Below, piece after piece: positions 24,436-36,547 of a stretch of 64,000 bases of DNA. The notes under the pieces are model-generated. The model ran no database searches, was not told where the DNA came from, and was given only the letters and a program-made list of their open reading frames with translations. Source of the stretch: Nelumbo lutea (Eukaryota > Streptophyta > Magnoliopsida > Proteales > Nelumbonaceae); NCBI GenBank assembly GCA_022828595.1, contig JAKGHH010000002.1, forward strand, positions 40,828,222 through 40,892,221, in the 5' to 3' direction. Numbering within the stretch: position 1 is the first letter of the stretch; each line of letters starts with the position of its first letter. A program made the translations under genes and the position numbers.

Positions 24436-24490
24436 ACTAAACCCTACATACACCCCTTGCGGAGGATTTTGTTAGCGAATTTATAAATGC
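24265..24490 (-). promoter_or_regulatory. Core promoter and CT-rich 5' leader of the UBP23-like gene
   Basis: TATAAAT on the minus strand at 24485-24479, about 215 bp upstream of the start codon. Downstream, the leader contains a (CT)n run on the transcribed strand (plus 24400-24434), a common plant leader element. Next to it, plus-strand AAACCCTA (about 24440) matches the plant telo-box. Transcription probably starts near 24450. Confidence 0.6.
24400..24434. repeat. (GA)n / (CT)n microsatellite in the 5' leader
   Basis: About 17 dinucleotide units, read as CT in the transcript of the ubiquitin protease gene. Confidence 0.95.
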
Positions 24491-24730
24491 AGGATTCTAC
24501 TCATAGTCGCTTTGGTAATTGCCCTGATCAACTTTCATTCTGATGCTAACACGTGGATAATTAAAGGGTATTTATGTAATTTAGTGAAGGGTGTAGACAC
24601 GGAGCCAGGGGAGTGGAGAGAGCGCGATTGAAAAAGCGAGTGTTCTTGTTCTATTCTTCAATTTTCTTGAGGCTTCACATTGTACACGTTTCGGTTTGTG
24701 GTGCATATTTTACCGTTAATTATTGCTTAG

Positions 24731-24889
24731 ATGGAGGAAAATCAAAACCTTAGGACTCGCAAATCTGAACGTCGAATTGGTATCTGTAGAAACAGCCGCG
24801 AACCTTCTGTATTTGATGAATCAACCTGCAACCGATCTGACGGTCAAAGACGAATCCCCGCGTATGATCATGACCTTACGTTCGCTTAA
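24731..24889 (+). CDS. Short ORF head-to-head with the UBP23-like gene, unknown
   Basis: A 52-codon frame starting ATGGAGGAAAATC and ending TAA. The predicted peptide is polar and Arg-rich (RTRKSERRIG near residues 9-17), unlike the low-complexity frames around it, and it follows a leader-like CT/T-rich stretch (24630-24730). It could be the first exon of a divergent gene whose remainder has been lost among transposons, or chance. I do not recognise a family. Confidence 0.25.
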   Translation: MEENQNLRTRKSERRIGICRNSREPSVFDESTCNRSDGQRRIPAYDHDLTFA

Positions 24890-25557
24890 ACTTTTATTTC
24901 ATCCATCCAATCTTAAAATTGAGAATCATTGTTGGACGCGAGTGACTTGGCAACATTCCAAAGAGGCTTAAAAACAGACCTGATCTCCACGTGGCATATC
25001 AACGGTTCAACCGTCTCGATCAAATAGGATATTTAAATTTTTACTAAAAATGATATTTATTTAAAGAAAAATAAAAAGAATAGATGAATATGAGTTGAGA
25101 TTCCACATATACTCAAGTCATGAGCTTCATATTGTAAGATCAAATGGACGACGCCCCAGAGGTTTAGTCTTTGGCTGGGATAAGAGTATTAATGTCCAGA
25201 TCATACACTCTTCTATCAATGTATATGTGCAAAAATAATGAATTGGCCTTGTTTTATGGATTGGTAGCTGTATTGTTTTTATGTAAATCCCAGTGTAGAA
25301 GGGCGACAGAGATTTTTTTTATTTCTTAACCACTATCGTAAATCTCCTTAAAGCTCAGTTTTGAAGGAATACAAATGCAAATGCAAATATGTATAATATA
25401 AATATATATAAAATAATATAAAATGTAGGGTTTTGCATTTTACTTATTTAGATTTGTACTCCTTCCAAACCGAACCTTAACGAACATGTTTGTGCCACTG
25501 GGGATTCTAATTGCGACTAAAATGAAAATGAGAAATGTGGAGAAATGAAAATAAGAT

Positions 25558-25690
25558 TTCAAGATAGATTGGCTGAATGTAATTTTTTGGATTTTGGTTT
25601 CACTGGCATGAGATTTACATGGTGTAACAATCTCTTTGGTGATGAAATACACATGCGATTGGATAGAGCTGTACCCAGTGTTCAACATTT
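25558..25690 (+). pseudogene. LINE (L1-type) endonuclease fragment
   Basis: Translating from about 25558 gives RLAECNFLDFGFTGMRFTW, then IHMRLDRAVPS: the end of an L1 APE-type endonuclease (family pattern 'DLGFSG..FTW...ERLDRA'). The frame is lost after 25690, where a different repeat begins. Confidence 0.8.
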
Positions 25691-25984
25691 AGGTGGCGTT
25701 TGATAATATTTTTCAAACCTCTAAAGTTTAAAACTGTTGTTTTTCAGACGTCAAAGGTGTTTGGAAGTGTCTAAATTTGGGTCTGAAAATTATTTTCATA
25801 TAATAAGACTTGGGCCAGGTGTTGAATGCGTTCAAATGCATTTCACACTTGTCCGAAAGTCCAAAATACCCTTAAAAACATGCTTGTGTTTCTCCCTCTC
25901 ACTGTTCATCTTCTCCACTTGGCATAGCTGCGAACCAATAGTGGCAAGTGACTCCTCTAGCAAACTAGTGGCGGCAAGTTCTGG

Positions 25985-26026
<42 letters not shown>

Positions 26027-26570
26027 TTTTCATCTTCGATCGTTGTTGCAACTCTTGACAATGGCGGCAAGTGGCTCCTCCGGCGAACCAATGGCAGCAA
26101 CTCCTCCGCTGCAAGTGACTCCTCTGTTGCAACTCCTCCGTTGTCCACTATTTTTCATCTTCTTCTTCTTTAAGACATTATTTTTCTAATTATTAAATAT
26201 TTTTATTGCTTTATGAACTTTATTACTATTTTCATTATTATTTTAACTTTTAATAAATTATTTTTAATCTATAAATATGTATTTAAAAAAAATTCTTATT
26301 TTAATATTTTTTATTTTTATAATTTATTCATATTTTTCAATGTTATTTTGAGTTTAATAAATTATTTTTATGAAATAGTACACGTTGAACTCAAAATTAC
26401 CAAATAGTCCAATTTAGGGGTAAAATAGTAAAATTAGTGAATTTCATATGCTGAAGGTTTGATCTAACACAAAGAACCTTATTTATTCAAAGCTTCTAAA
26501 AAGTCAAAAAACAACTATGTCTCTTTTCAAATTTCATACACTTTTAATATCTTTTTAACTTTTCAGATTT
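25691..26570. repeat. Repeat DNA with CT microsatellite and GGCAAGTGGCTCC minisatellite
   Basis: Interrupts the LINE text. It contains a (CT)n run at 25988-26024 and several variants of a GGCAAGTGGCTCCTC / CAATGGCAGCAAC unit (25930-26145), then strongly AT-rich DNA. The 150-codon open frame over it is a product of the repeats. Confidence 0.6.
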
Positions 26571-27600
26571 TAGATTTATCAAAATCTGTTTGTTCAGCAA
26601 GAAGATGCCTTGAAGTTCTTTGGATGGAGATCTTGGGTTCTTTGATAGTTTCAAAATCTTTGGCAAACATCAAGTGGGTCCTTTGCTAATAAATGTGGAG
26701 TTGTGTTAGATTCTTTCTTTCAAAGAAAGGGGATGTGCAACAGGTTCTATTAGGAAAAAAATGGTTAAGTTGGAGAAATAGTTACTCTCTCTTCCAAATT
26801 CCCCCACTACAACAAATGCCTTGCATCTTCAATTTACACTCTAACGAGAATTAGAGGCAAGGTTAGAAAAAGAAGAGACATATTGGATTCAAAGAGCCTA
26901 AAATTAATTGAGAAAAGTGTGGTGGTCATAATACATGGTGTGAGCGTCAAAAAATAGTTCACTTGGGCTGGATTTGGAGTTGCCACTCATCATATTAAGA
27001 AATGGAGGTGATGTGACTTCCGAGAATAGTATCAAAATCATTTTGGTTCAATAGTGACTCTAGTAGCCTGAGGCACCGACTAAACCAGTCTGGGCAAGAC
27101 TCGGATGGGAGAGAGAAAGGGTTAGGCATCCCTCTCCCGAGTCCAATAGGTGGGGCCCACATGGGGTACCAAACAAGCACAATACAATTAACCAAGCAAA
27201 ATAACAATAAAGAAGTGAACCAAAGGAGTAAGCCAACACAAAAGAAAAGCTCCTTTTTTTTATTATCTTTATTAATTTTTATCTTTTGATTTTCTCCTTT
27301 TTAATTTTTATGAATTATTTATTCATTTTTTGTTATTTTCTTATGGAATACTATTGATTTATTTGTTTCATGGAATTATTTTGTTTCTTTTTTTTATTTT
27401 TTTAATCTGTTACAATTTTTTTTATCTTTCTCTCTTTATATTTTTATTATATATATTGATTTTTTTATATTATCCCCCTTTTAGTAGCTTATTCTTCCTA
27501 CAACTATATCCCACCTATCAAGCTAATTCAGAACCATTGGTCAAGCCCATTGTTATAGATTTTCACTTTTTACCTTTTTACTTTTAATTTTTCTTATATC
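26571..27600. other. Repeat-like DNA without gene
   Basis: 26571-26900 may be further LINE text (in-frame words around LKFFGWRSW) but is too decayed to assign. 26940-27180 resembles a dispersed plant repeat (GGATTTGGAGTTGCCACTC start). 27240-27600 is T-rich. No gene seen. Confidence 0.4.
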
Positions 27601-27601
27601 C

Positions 27602-27602
<1 letters not shown>

Positions 27603-27649
<47 letters not shown>

Positions 27650-27650
27650 T
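27603..27650. repeat. (TTA)n microsatellite
   Basis: About sixteen TTA units. Confidence 0.95.
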
Positions 27651-27919
27651 ATTTTATTTCATAACTATTTTATTTATCTGCAACCTGCATTCTTTCCTTC
27701 CTAACTAACTAGACATTCTGTCACCTCCTCTTACCATTAGTCTTTATTTTCCTTTGTCTCCTTTTCCTATTATATATGTTTTATCTTCCCCACCTCCGAA
27801 GATAAATCGGTGAACAGTTCCAAAACCTAGAACCTATTGGAATGAGTTGAAGAAGAACGTAAAATGCTTAGTTTAATCATCAATAAAAATAATACAAATT
27901 TGATATTCAGATTAGTTCC

Positions 27920-28635
27920 TGATGTAGGATGATTTGGCCCAACCTCATAATAGAGAGACACGCGGACACAACCTAGTTGATAGGGCGATAGTTCATCTCG
28001 ACATATCCAAGTCTGCGATGGACCGAGCTCGAACATATGAACCACCTCTGGACAGGCTCACCTCGTAAGCAAATCCACTTCGGGACAAGTTCACTTCGGG
28101 GCATGATTGCATCAAGATCACCTCGGTTACCAGGCACCTTGGCGTTCATAACAAGTCGGACCCGGAGGGCATCGGTTCGGGTAATATTGACTGACCTCCA
28201 CTTGCTGACCCCGAAGATCTTGTCACCGGATTTCATGTTTTACGGGATCACGCCTCGTAACAGCTGGCCTTATCTCCTTCGACCAATTCGAACAGCAACG
28301 ATATGCTTTATCGGCTAGCGATGTTATCTCCTGTTAATTCGGTAACGGGCCTCATCACGGCAAGAATCCCAGAACTACTCCGAGAAACCCGCGAGGACTA
28401 TTGTATATAAAGACCCCAACCCTTCGAGGGCAAAGTTAAGCGCAATCACTGCTTACTAGCTCTCTTGCTTTCTTAATTGTATTCAGCTCACACATTACTG
28501 ATTTAAGCATCGGAGCGACCTAGCTGGGTAAGCACCCCCGGGTTCTCTGGTTCACTCTGTGCAGATCCACCAAGTCCGTCGTCTACTGGAAGCAAGATCA
28601 CCTCTAGCTAGGAGTAGTCAGATTGCGTCACATTA
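27920..28635 (+). mobile_element. Solo LTR, Tat-related family
   Basis: Starts TGATGTAGGATGATTTGG and ends ACATTA (probably a mutated ACATCA), giving a match to the TGATGT start. GTTCC occurs on both sides (27915-27919, 28636-28640), a 5-bp target duplication. Inside are a TATA box (TGTATATAAAG, about 28402) and a GC-rich region with many CCTCG motifs. The GATTTGGCCC near its start is shared with the complete Tat element and with the solo LTR at 31022. No internal region remains. Confidence 0.82.
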
Positions 28636-28640
28636 GTTCC

Positions 28641-29668
28641 AAAGCATAACCAAGATAGCAAATCATTTTAATGAAACGACTGAATAAAGGTGTAGAGATA
28701 TGGTGAATTATCACAGGCCAACAACTTAAGCAGAATTTGATTTTCAAAGATTTGAACATGAATAGATTATGAAATAAAACACGTATCTATGGAGAAAGAA
28801 AAAAAAAACACAAAAGTAACCATTCTTCTCAAATCTATTTGTAGCGATCCGACGATCGTCTGCAATGTTCAACTGCAGAGGTTTCATTATCACCTCTGTC
28901 CTCGGCCAAATTTGTAGAGACTGACCCACAGGGCTTCACTATTGTCCCCGAAAGAATGAAAAAAAAAGAAAGAAAGAAAGAAAGAAATAAAATAACATAA
29001 ATAAGAAGAGAACTAGATTTGCCTGAGATTCGATCGAGGCTTGTGGAGAACGAGAACTTTGTTTCGATTGAACTTTGTTGATCTGGATTAGGAGGGCTGC
29101 TCGGTATCACTAGAGGAAGAGAAAACCCAAATTATCAGTACTAATATCCTTGTCGTACCGGTAAAGAACAAGGGACTGCCGTTGAGTTGGAAGAGTTGAC
29201 AATAACAAGAAAGACCAACAAAGCATTTTATATCAATATTTACTCTAGGAAACAATGCTTGGTTTTCTCCATGATTTCATTAACTTGCGATGTTTTCTCC
29301 ATGATTGGTTCGAGTTCATAGGTGAAAGATGACCTCCGATGATTTCAACCTCTCCTCTATGATGGATCAAGTTCGAAAGCTAAGTATAAATTACTAATGG
29401 CACCGACCAGTAGGGAAGAGAAAGAAAAGGAAGATAATGAATGTAAAAAAAGTAGGTAGAATGAGGGATATAGCAGATCACCGCTGTTGTGAGTTGTAGT
29501 GACAATCTGGAAGGAACAGGGATGGAGAATTGAGGAGAAGAAGAAGAAGAAGAAGCAAAAGAATAATGAGGGGTGAGAGGTTGGTGTGGGGTAGCCGCTG
29601 CTCCTTTGGTTTCATTCAAAGGAGGATGTCGATGAACAGTATATTAGCTTGAATTGAAAAACTTAGCT
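28641..29668. other. Intergenic DNA, no gene seen
   Basis: Short minus-strand frames (for example 29619-29380) are Ser-rich and low-complexity. A (GAAA)n run lies near 28964-28986 and a (GAA)n run near 29536-29554. Nothing recognisable. Confidence 0.4.
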
Positions 29669-30660
29669 TGAGTTTTATAGGTGGGGTTCAAGGCATTTTG
29701 GTAAATTTGGGGAAATGTAAGGGTAATTTTGTAAATTTAGGTCAAAACCGGTCTGACAGGGGTTCTGACCACAGAGAGTGGGTTTGTGTGTGTGGACTTA
29801 CATGACTGAAATGGAATGTTTTTGGATAGATAGGTAAATGGGGGTATTTTTTATTGAAATTTGGTAGGGTGGGGTTTTTGGATGTTCTGGGTTAATTGGT
29901 GGGGTTGCACTGGACCAACTAGGCCTCAAGCAAATCTAGAAAAACACTAGTTCGATCAATCTAGGGTTTCAAAATGGAATCTTGGTGCGATTAATGGGCA
30001 AATAAAGGAAGTTTTCGGTGAAATTTTATATGGTAGGTTTTTGGACAGTCTAAGGTGATTGTTAGGGTCAGATTAGACCATATGGGTTCGGATAGGAATA
30101 ACTTAGAATCCGATCAATTTGAAGTCACAAAACGAAATCTAGGTGTGATGAAGGGGAAAACCTAGGTGATTTGCACTGAAGTTTTATAGGTGGGTATTTG
30201 GAGAGTATGGGGTATGGTGGTGATGTTTGGTTAGCCTTGGAAGGTTGAGATCATAGGAATTTGGGTCAATAGGATGTTGTAAAACAGAATCTTAGTCCAA
30301 TGAAATGATAGATGGGGGAATCTGGGGTTGAAACTTTATGGGTAGGTGTTTTGGTGTATCCAAAGTTTAATGGTGTGGTTTGATCGGTTAGTATGTGTTA
30401 AGACCGAGGGAATATAGGTTGTGGGTGTTTGGGCCAATGAAATGGCTTGGAATGGAATCTTTGCTTTATGAAAAGGCAAATGTAGGAATGTTGAGCTGAA
30501 GTTTTGTGGGTAACCATTTTGGGTTGTCTAGGGTTTAATGGTGGCATTTGATCTGAGAATTGAGGTGTAGGTGGGTGTTAATCAGTACCATTGGATTGGT
30601 ATTGGAAAGATTTAACGGTGGATTTGAGGGATTTAGGGCTAAAAGTTGGGATTTTTGGGG
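29669..30660. repeat. Degenerate ~165-bp tandem array, about six units
   Basis: An anchor of the type TGAAGTTTTATAGGTGGG recurs at about 29669, 29853, 30019, 30177, 30329 and 30497 (spacings about 184, 166, 158, 152, 168). A second anchor, AAAACGGAATCTTGGTG-like text, follows about 110-130 bp later in most units. Units have drifted strongly. Confidence 0.75.
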
Positions 30661-30755
30661 ATTCGAGTGTTTCAGAGAGGTTAGGTGGGTCTGATCGGCT
30701 GTTTGGGGTAAATTGGAGGTTTAGGCGGTAGATCAAACAAAAATCGAGTGTTGAC

Positions 30756-31021
30756 ATGCAATATTTTCAAGTACTTACATCTAATAGGAAGAGAAGAAAT
30801 TCTATCTATTGGCTTAAAAGAGATGATGGTAGTCGGACATCATCACCAATTGTGATTTCCACTATATTATCTTCTTATTTTCAACAATTGTTCATAACGA
30901 CATTACCTTCTCTACATGACTTCGAAGGGCTTCCTTTGATAATCAATGAGGACGAAAATCAATCTCTATGTCATCTTCCCAGTGATACAAAAATTAAAGA
31001 CACACTTTTTAGTATGGTTGT
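30756..31021 (+). pseudogene. LINE ORF2 fragment, left of a solo LTR
   Basis: An open frame with NRKRRNSIYWLKRDDG and STILSSYFQQLF, matching the segment of L1 ORF2 between endonuclease and reverse transcriptase. It is cut at GTTGT (31017-31021), where a solo LTR begins. Confidence 0.75.
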
Positions 31022-32142
31022 TGATGAGGGCGGATTTGGCCCTCCAGTGAAATTGTGACACTTGGCACCTCATGCAAACCAAATGCAGCCTCTTGACAAC
31101 TGGGCAGCTCGGGCAGCTTGGCATAGCTCGCCATAGGCAGTTCGGCAGAGCCTGCCATAGCTCACCATAGGCAGTTCGGAAGAGCCTACCATAGCTCGCC
31201 ACAAGCAGCTCGGCATAGCTCCCCCTAGGCAACTCACCAATTGCAGGGTAGCTCGGTACAGAAGAGTAGTTCGGCATATCACAGGAAGATCTCCTGCCTG
31301 ACAACCGTACTTGATAGATCCGGAGACCTGCGCCCACATCTCTTGTTAGGCGGCACCGTGCCTGCCAGCCCTGAGAGCTGCCCCTTGACTGGCAGAGTCA
31401 TACTTTGCAACAGCCACCTGCACCCGCCACCTCAGCTCTGGCAGTAACGGCTGCGGCAGAGAGACAGAGGCGGTTATGCCTGACTTGATAGAGGCTGTTA
31501 CGCCTAATTTGACAGGACACCACTATATAAGGACTTCGACCCCCAAAGACAAAGGGAGAGAGATGGAAGAAATGGAGGTAATCCCTGCTCCCTAGCTGTC
31601 TCATTCCTCTAATATCATCTTCAAGCTCTCTATAATCAAAGTGCTAACTTAGGCATCGAAGAGTCCCCACCGGGTAAATACCCCCAGGCCCCCTGGTTCA
31701 GTTCTCGCAGGTTCCTCAGCTCTCACCGCGTACAAAGTGAAGGAAAAGATGGAGTTCTCGCAGGTCCCTCAGCTCCCGCCGCCTACAAAGGAGAGGAGAT
31801 CACCTCATGCAAAGGGCAGTTGGGTTGCGCTACACCAGGGAGCTCCACCATCCTCTGAGTTATAGGCCGCCTAGGAGCAGGTCAAATGACGAGTCCACCA
31901 AGGTAGCTCACCACCAGGGAGCTCAGCATAGCTCTCTCCCAGGCAGTTCGCCATCAGAGAGCTCAACATAACTCTCCCCAGCTCGGCATAACTCGGGCAG
32001 CTCGGCATAGCTCTCCCCCAGACAGTTCACCACCAGGGAGCTCCACCATCCTCTCCTGGGAGCAGGTCAAATGACAAGGTACTTAGCCAAAAAAATTGAT
32101 ACACCACAAAAAATTGGTACGTGACCAGAACCGGTTACATCA
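31022..32142 (+). mobile_element. Solo LTR (1121 bp), Tat-related, inserted in a LINE
   Basis: Starts TGATGAGGGCGGATTTGG and ends GGTTACATCA. GTTGT flanks it exactly on both sides (31017-31021 and 32143-32147). It has a TATA box (CACTATATAAGGAC, about 31530). Near 31130-31210 a 34-bp unit (GGCAGTTCGG... with GCCATAGCTC) is repeated. The end of the LTR contains a duplication: GGGAGCTCCACCATCCTC and GGAGCAGGTCAAATGAC occur near 31849-31890 and again near 32036-32073. Confidence 0.9.
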
Positions 32143-32560
32143 GTTGTGTTCAAAACAACGGGCCTGAATGGTGTACAGGCAGGGGTACTTCAATGATGTT
32201 GGGACACAGTTTATCATGATATAATGCATCCAGTACAACAATGTTTCATACAACCTGAGACAATTGCCACTATAAATCAAACTTACATTTGTTTGATTCC
32301 CAAATCTGAAGTCACAGAGACAGCAGTGGATTTTCGTCCTGTTGGTCTTAGCAATGTTTCTTATAAAATTGTTCCTAAGATTTCTTGTAAATAGATTGAA
32401 GCCTCTACTACAAAAATGCATTGGACCTTTTCAAAATGCATTCTCTTTACTGAAGTTAGATCTAACTAAAGCCTATGATAGAATTGAATGGCAGTTCATT
32501 TTGGAGGTCCTATCATCTTTAGGATTTGCTCAATAACTTTTGCAATATTGTGTGTAACCG
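32143..32560 (+). pseudogene. LINE reverse transcriptase fragment, right of the solo LTR
   Basis: Reading frames carry L1 RT words in order: INQTYICLIPK, DFRPVGLSNVSYKI, KLFLRFLVNRLKP, QNAFS, LTKAYDRIEWQFI, with frameshifts between them. It continues the LINE text interrupted at 31017. After about 32560 only decayed text (SFKR, then a plausible GDP-containing region lost) remains. Confidence 0.85.
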
Positions 32561-33940
32561 CATATCTACTACAAAATATTGCGTGTAACTTTGGTGTTTG
32601 GTTTAGTTTTAAGAGAGTTTCCTTTCTGAGTTCATTTCTCTATTGGAGGGAGACGACCCTCCATCTTGGCACTTGTAGACTTCTTATGTGGTTTGCAGAG
32701 GATTCTTTGGTGGTTTACTCCAAGTGCTCAACTTACTTGGTTTAATCCCATGTGTTCTTTTATTGTTTCTATTACATGTTAGTACCCAATCTTTTGTTTG
32801 GGTCTTTATTGATTGTTTGGAGCTTCTTTTATAATTCAAGCATGAATGAATGTATTGAGCCTTTATGGCTTAAAAATATTAAAGAAAAAAAGCTAACAAT
32901 AATAATTTCAATATTTTTATTAGAACCCATCAAGTAACCAAAGCATGGGGTGCTAGTGGATTTAAAATTTAGCATTTTGTATTTCATTTTTTCTATTAAT
33001 AAGAATACTTCTTATTTAACACATTTATTTTTGTTTAATATTATACATATACAGTATTAGAGATGCGTACAATTTTTCTCAACAAGTCTTGTATTTTCTA
33101 TAATTTGTATTTCTATCTATTTTTTGAATAGGAAAATGATTTCATTTTTGATTGGTTTTAAATTTTGTATCTCATTTCCATCATTAATAAAAATACTTAC
33201 TATTTATTTTACTTATTTTTCTTTAATGGGATAAATATAGTAGTATAGATGTGCCAATTTTTTTACATTTTTTTTGTATTTTTTTGCCATTTTATATTTT
33301 ATTTATTTTTATTATTTTACCATGATACTATGGGTTATCCCATTTGATCAAATTGTTGAACTACTTACCTACCACTTGGACAAAAGAAAGGTTTTATTTT
33401 CATGTAGGTTTATTTAAATACATAAGTTCTGTACTATTTAAAATTATTGGATATCATCTAATTAGTATAATTGATTGTTAATAAACAAAAATACTTTAAA
33501 TAAATGATCTAGTAGAGAGAATATGAGTTGACACCTTAAATATTGGACTTAATGTGAGGGAATTGAATGAAGTGAAAATTAGTAGTTGAAATTATGTTCT
33601 TTGCCCTTACAAGAGAGGGACCAAATTCAAAAGTAGAGGTGCTTTAGTCAAGAAAGTGTCCAAAAAGCTCATTAATTTAATATACCTAACATTGATTTAG
33701 TGAGAGGGAATGGGACTTAATTAAATACAAGACTTGATGAGAGAGTTCTAACAATAGCTCTTTTTTGGGGCAAAAAATAACTTATTTATTATTAGATAGA
33801 AATCCAACTTTTTAAAATACACACATATAGGGTTCAAATTATCAAATGTATTGGTGTGTATCGTATGATATGTATTGATTTTGTACCTTACCGTTACCCT
33901 CATTCCTAAATAGTTAATTGTTTTTGTTTGTTTTGTATAG
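32560..33940. other. AT-rich repeat DNA, no gene
   Basis: Possible LINE 3' remnant to about 32900. Around 32955-33300 a ~200-bp segment (TTTTGTATTTCATTT...TTAATAA.AATACTT...TATAGATGTGC) is repeated twice and diverged. No gene found. Confidence 0.45.
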
Positions 33941-34939
33941 TGGTGGATCCAAGACTTTTGGCTTGTGGGGGCAATCATTATCATAACATCAACTTAGTCA
34001 TAATAGGGTGGTTTGGGGTAGGGATCATACTCCCTATCCCCAACCCTATCCTTATTAGGGTGAAAGGTTAGCTTCCATCCCCAATCCTTGATTTTTTTTT
34101 TCTTTTTGTGAAAAGATTCACTTAAAATGAAGGAAAACCTTCACTCCCCATCCTTATCCCTGTCATCGATTAGGCATCCCTATTAATTCCCATCCCAACC
34201 ATGGTAGTCTCCATCCCTGACCCAATTAGGTTGAAGAGGTTGGGTACTCAATAGGAACAGGAAAAATTGCCATTCTCTAGGATTGAGGAGATGAAGTAGA
34301 GGAATAAGATTGAGCTATTGTGTCTTTGGAACCAACAATCTGCCTTCCACTTCATCCTTTTTTGGGTACTTCTTTGGCTGTGGAACTAGTGTTAAGCCCG
34401 AAGAGTACAACTCTTCCTCAATCTCAAGGTCTAGTCCCTTTGAGTTGCGTGTAAAAAAGATTTAGTGATTTGAAAAATTAAAGTAGGAGGGGTGGGGTCC
34501 TTGTTGAGGGTTGCATGTGTGGGGTTAAGGAAGGATTCAACATTCATGATGCCTCGATTTTGGTGCCATCTGTTTCAAATCTGGTTTGTGAAATTGAGAA
34601 GGAGGATTCTGAAGTTGGTTTACTCCTAAACCAGGAACCTACCATGGTCTTTAGCATTCAGACCATTGTAAGAAGTTGGTTCACATGGTACAGGGACATG
34701 GGTGTCATTTTTGTATAAACATATATATATATATATATATATATTCTTTATTTCTTACTTATTCACCTTTGAAAAAAGGTCCCATTTAAGAAAGCAAAAT
34801 TTACCCTCCTATTTTTTTGAGTGGGGTCAATTGTAAAATAAATTTAAATTTATTAATAAGTTTCACATCTATGCATTTTTTTTTCAAATCTTAATAGGGG
34901 CAATTGCCCGCACTGACTTCAACATAAATCCACTAGTGG
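33941..34939. mobile_element. Possible TIR element with AGTGGTGGATCC ends
   Basis: The left end AGTGGTGGATCCAAGACTT and the right end AAATCCACTAGTGG (reverse complement CCACTAGTGGATTT) are imperfect inverted repeats about 1 kb apart; GGGGGCAAT near the left and GGGGCAATTGCCC near the right also mirror each other. No transposase is visible. Confidence 0.4.
34720..34744. repeat. (AT)n microsatellite
   Basis: About twelve AT units. Confidence 0.95.
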
Positions 34940-35389
34940 TTTTATATATCATTACATGATGAGAAACATCTATCGACAAAGTGTCAAACAGAAAAAAAAG
35001 GAAAAGAAATAGTAAGTTTCAAGTAAATGAAACTCTAGATATGCAAATTTTGTGTACCAAAAGTATTGACACATTGAAATTACAATTGGGTTAAAACTAC
35101 CAAGATTTAACCAATCCATTATTTTTCCTTTCCTTTTTTGGTATTAAATATCACACATTATATGGGAATAAGGATTCAAGGTGCATATAAGCTCTAGTCT
35201 ATAAATAGTAAAATCAAAATCCAATCCAAAATTTGATCGGATTTTAAGATTTGGATTAGGTTCAAATTTTATTGGATTTATATTTAGTCTTGTTGCCCTA
35301 AGTAGATTAACCCTAGAGGGGGTGAATGGGGTTATACGAGTTTTGTCTATAACCAATGTCCTTTTCAAAACTATTGGAGCATGATGAAG

Positions 35390-36420
35390 ATAGAGAGCAA
35401 AAATGTAGTGTGCAATATAGTGAAAATATCAATATAAAGAAAGAATATCAACCGTAAAAATCAAAGAAACACGAGCAACAAAGATGCATACAGGGTTTTT
35501 AGAGGTTTAGCTAAACTTGGCCTATGCCCTCTCCTTAGGCACATCACTTGAGAATTCCTACTAAATCAACTAGATTTTTGGGTGCCAGCAAAGCTTTTAC
35601 ACCAGTTGGACTTTCTAAGTGCACTAATAACACATTTACACCAGTTGGACTTCTTAGGTACCAACAAGACCTTTCACCGAATAGTCTTATAGGTTCTATC
35701 AAAACCTTTCACTAAATAAACCTTTTCGTATGTTCTATCTCAAAACACATAGCTAGCAAACCACTAACTATTCAATCACAAATATAATATGAACAACAAA
35801 AGCATAGATAAATACAATGCCTCTTAATAGCTAGGCTGATATGGCAATATAAACAAAATTAATCCAATATGCAAGATGATTCGGTGAATACTTAGGCTTA
35901 ATGGGGCCTTTTGTGTATCTCTAAAATCTCAACTTCTTTCACTCAACATATTTGAACTCGAGGGTTTTTTTCTCTTTTTATCTCATGGGAAGCTTATTAG
36001 ATCTATCATTCTAGTTGCCCACATTTTCCTCTAGATCTCAACTTCTTTCACTCAACATATTTGAACTCTAGGGTTTTTTTTTTTTTTCTCTTTTATCCCA
36101 TGAGAAGCTCAATAGATCTATCCTTCTGTCTGCCCAAGTTTCCCTCTTGTCTTTCTTGCTAAACCCTTGAATCTCATTTCTATTGCCCAAAACCTCTCAT
36201 TCTCAAATATTTTATATATAGGTTTTGCAAGAGAACAATATGACCATTTTTAATTGATTTGAGATTGACCATCATTCTATTGGAATCATTCAAAGATGGT
36301 TTTCAACAAGTTTCAAACCTTTCATGAGGAAGAAAGAGCAATTATGGCTTAAATGGTTTAACAAGAAATTGTGTGAGAAAATTTTCTACAAGAAGTAGAC
36401 GACAACTTATGTTCCTAAAC
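35390..36420. repeat. Repeat-like DNA with a 109-bp tandem duplication
   Basis: CTCAACTTCTTTCACTCAAC begins at 35928 and again at 36037, with the following ~109 bp largely the same. Upstream, ACACCAGTTGGACTT is repeated (35600, 35638). It reads like an old LTR of unknown family; no coding capacity. Confidence 0.55.
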
Positions 36421-36547
36421 ATTGTTGTTACAGGTGCGTAGTTAACTATTGGGTGGCACTACTATCGCAAGTAATCGATTACTTGGTGACACTATTGTCA
36501 CAACTTGCCGACTAGTGACAATGTCCAACCTTAGAAATATATATTAT

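Noticed and set aside
24437..24444. AAACCCTA as an interstitial telomere
   Set aside because: A single unit only; a telo-box in a leader is the more modest reading.
25737..26189. 150-codon plus-strand frame
   Set aside because: It is made of a CT microsatellite and minisatellite units; no protein signal.
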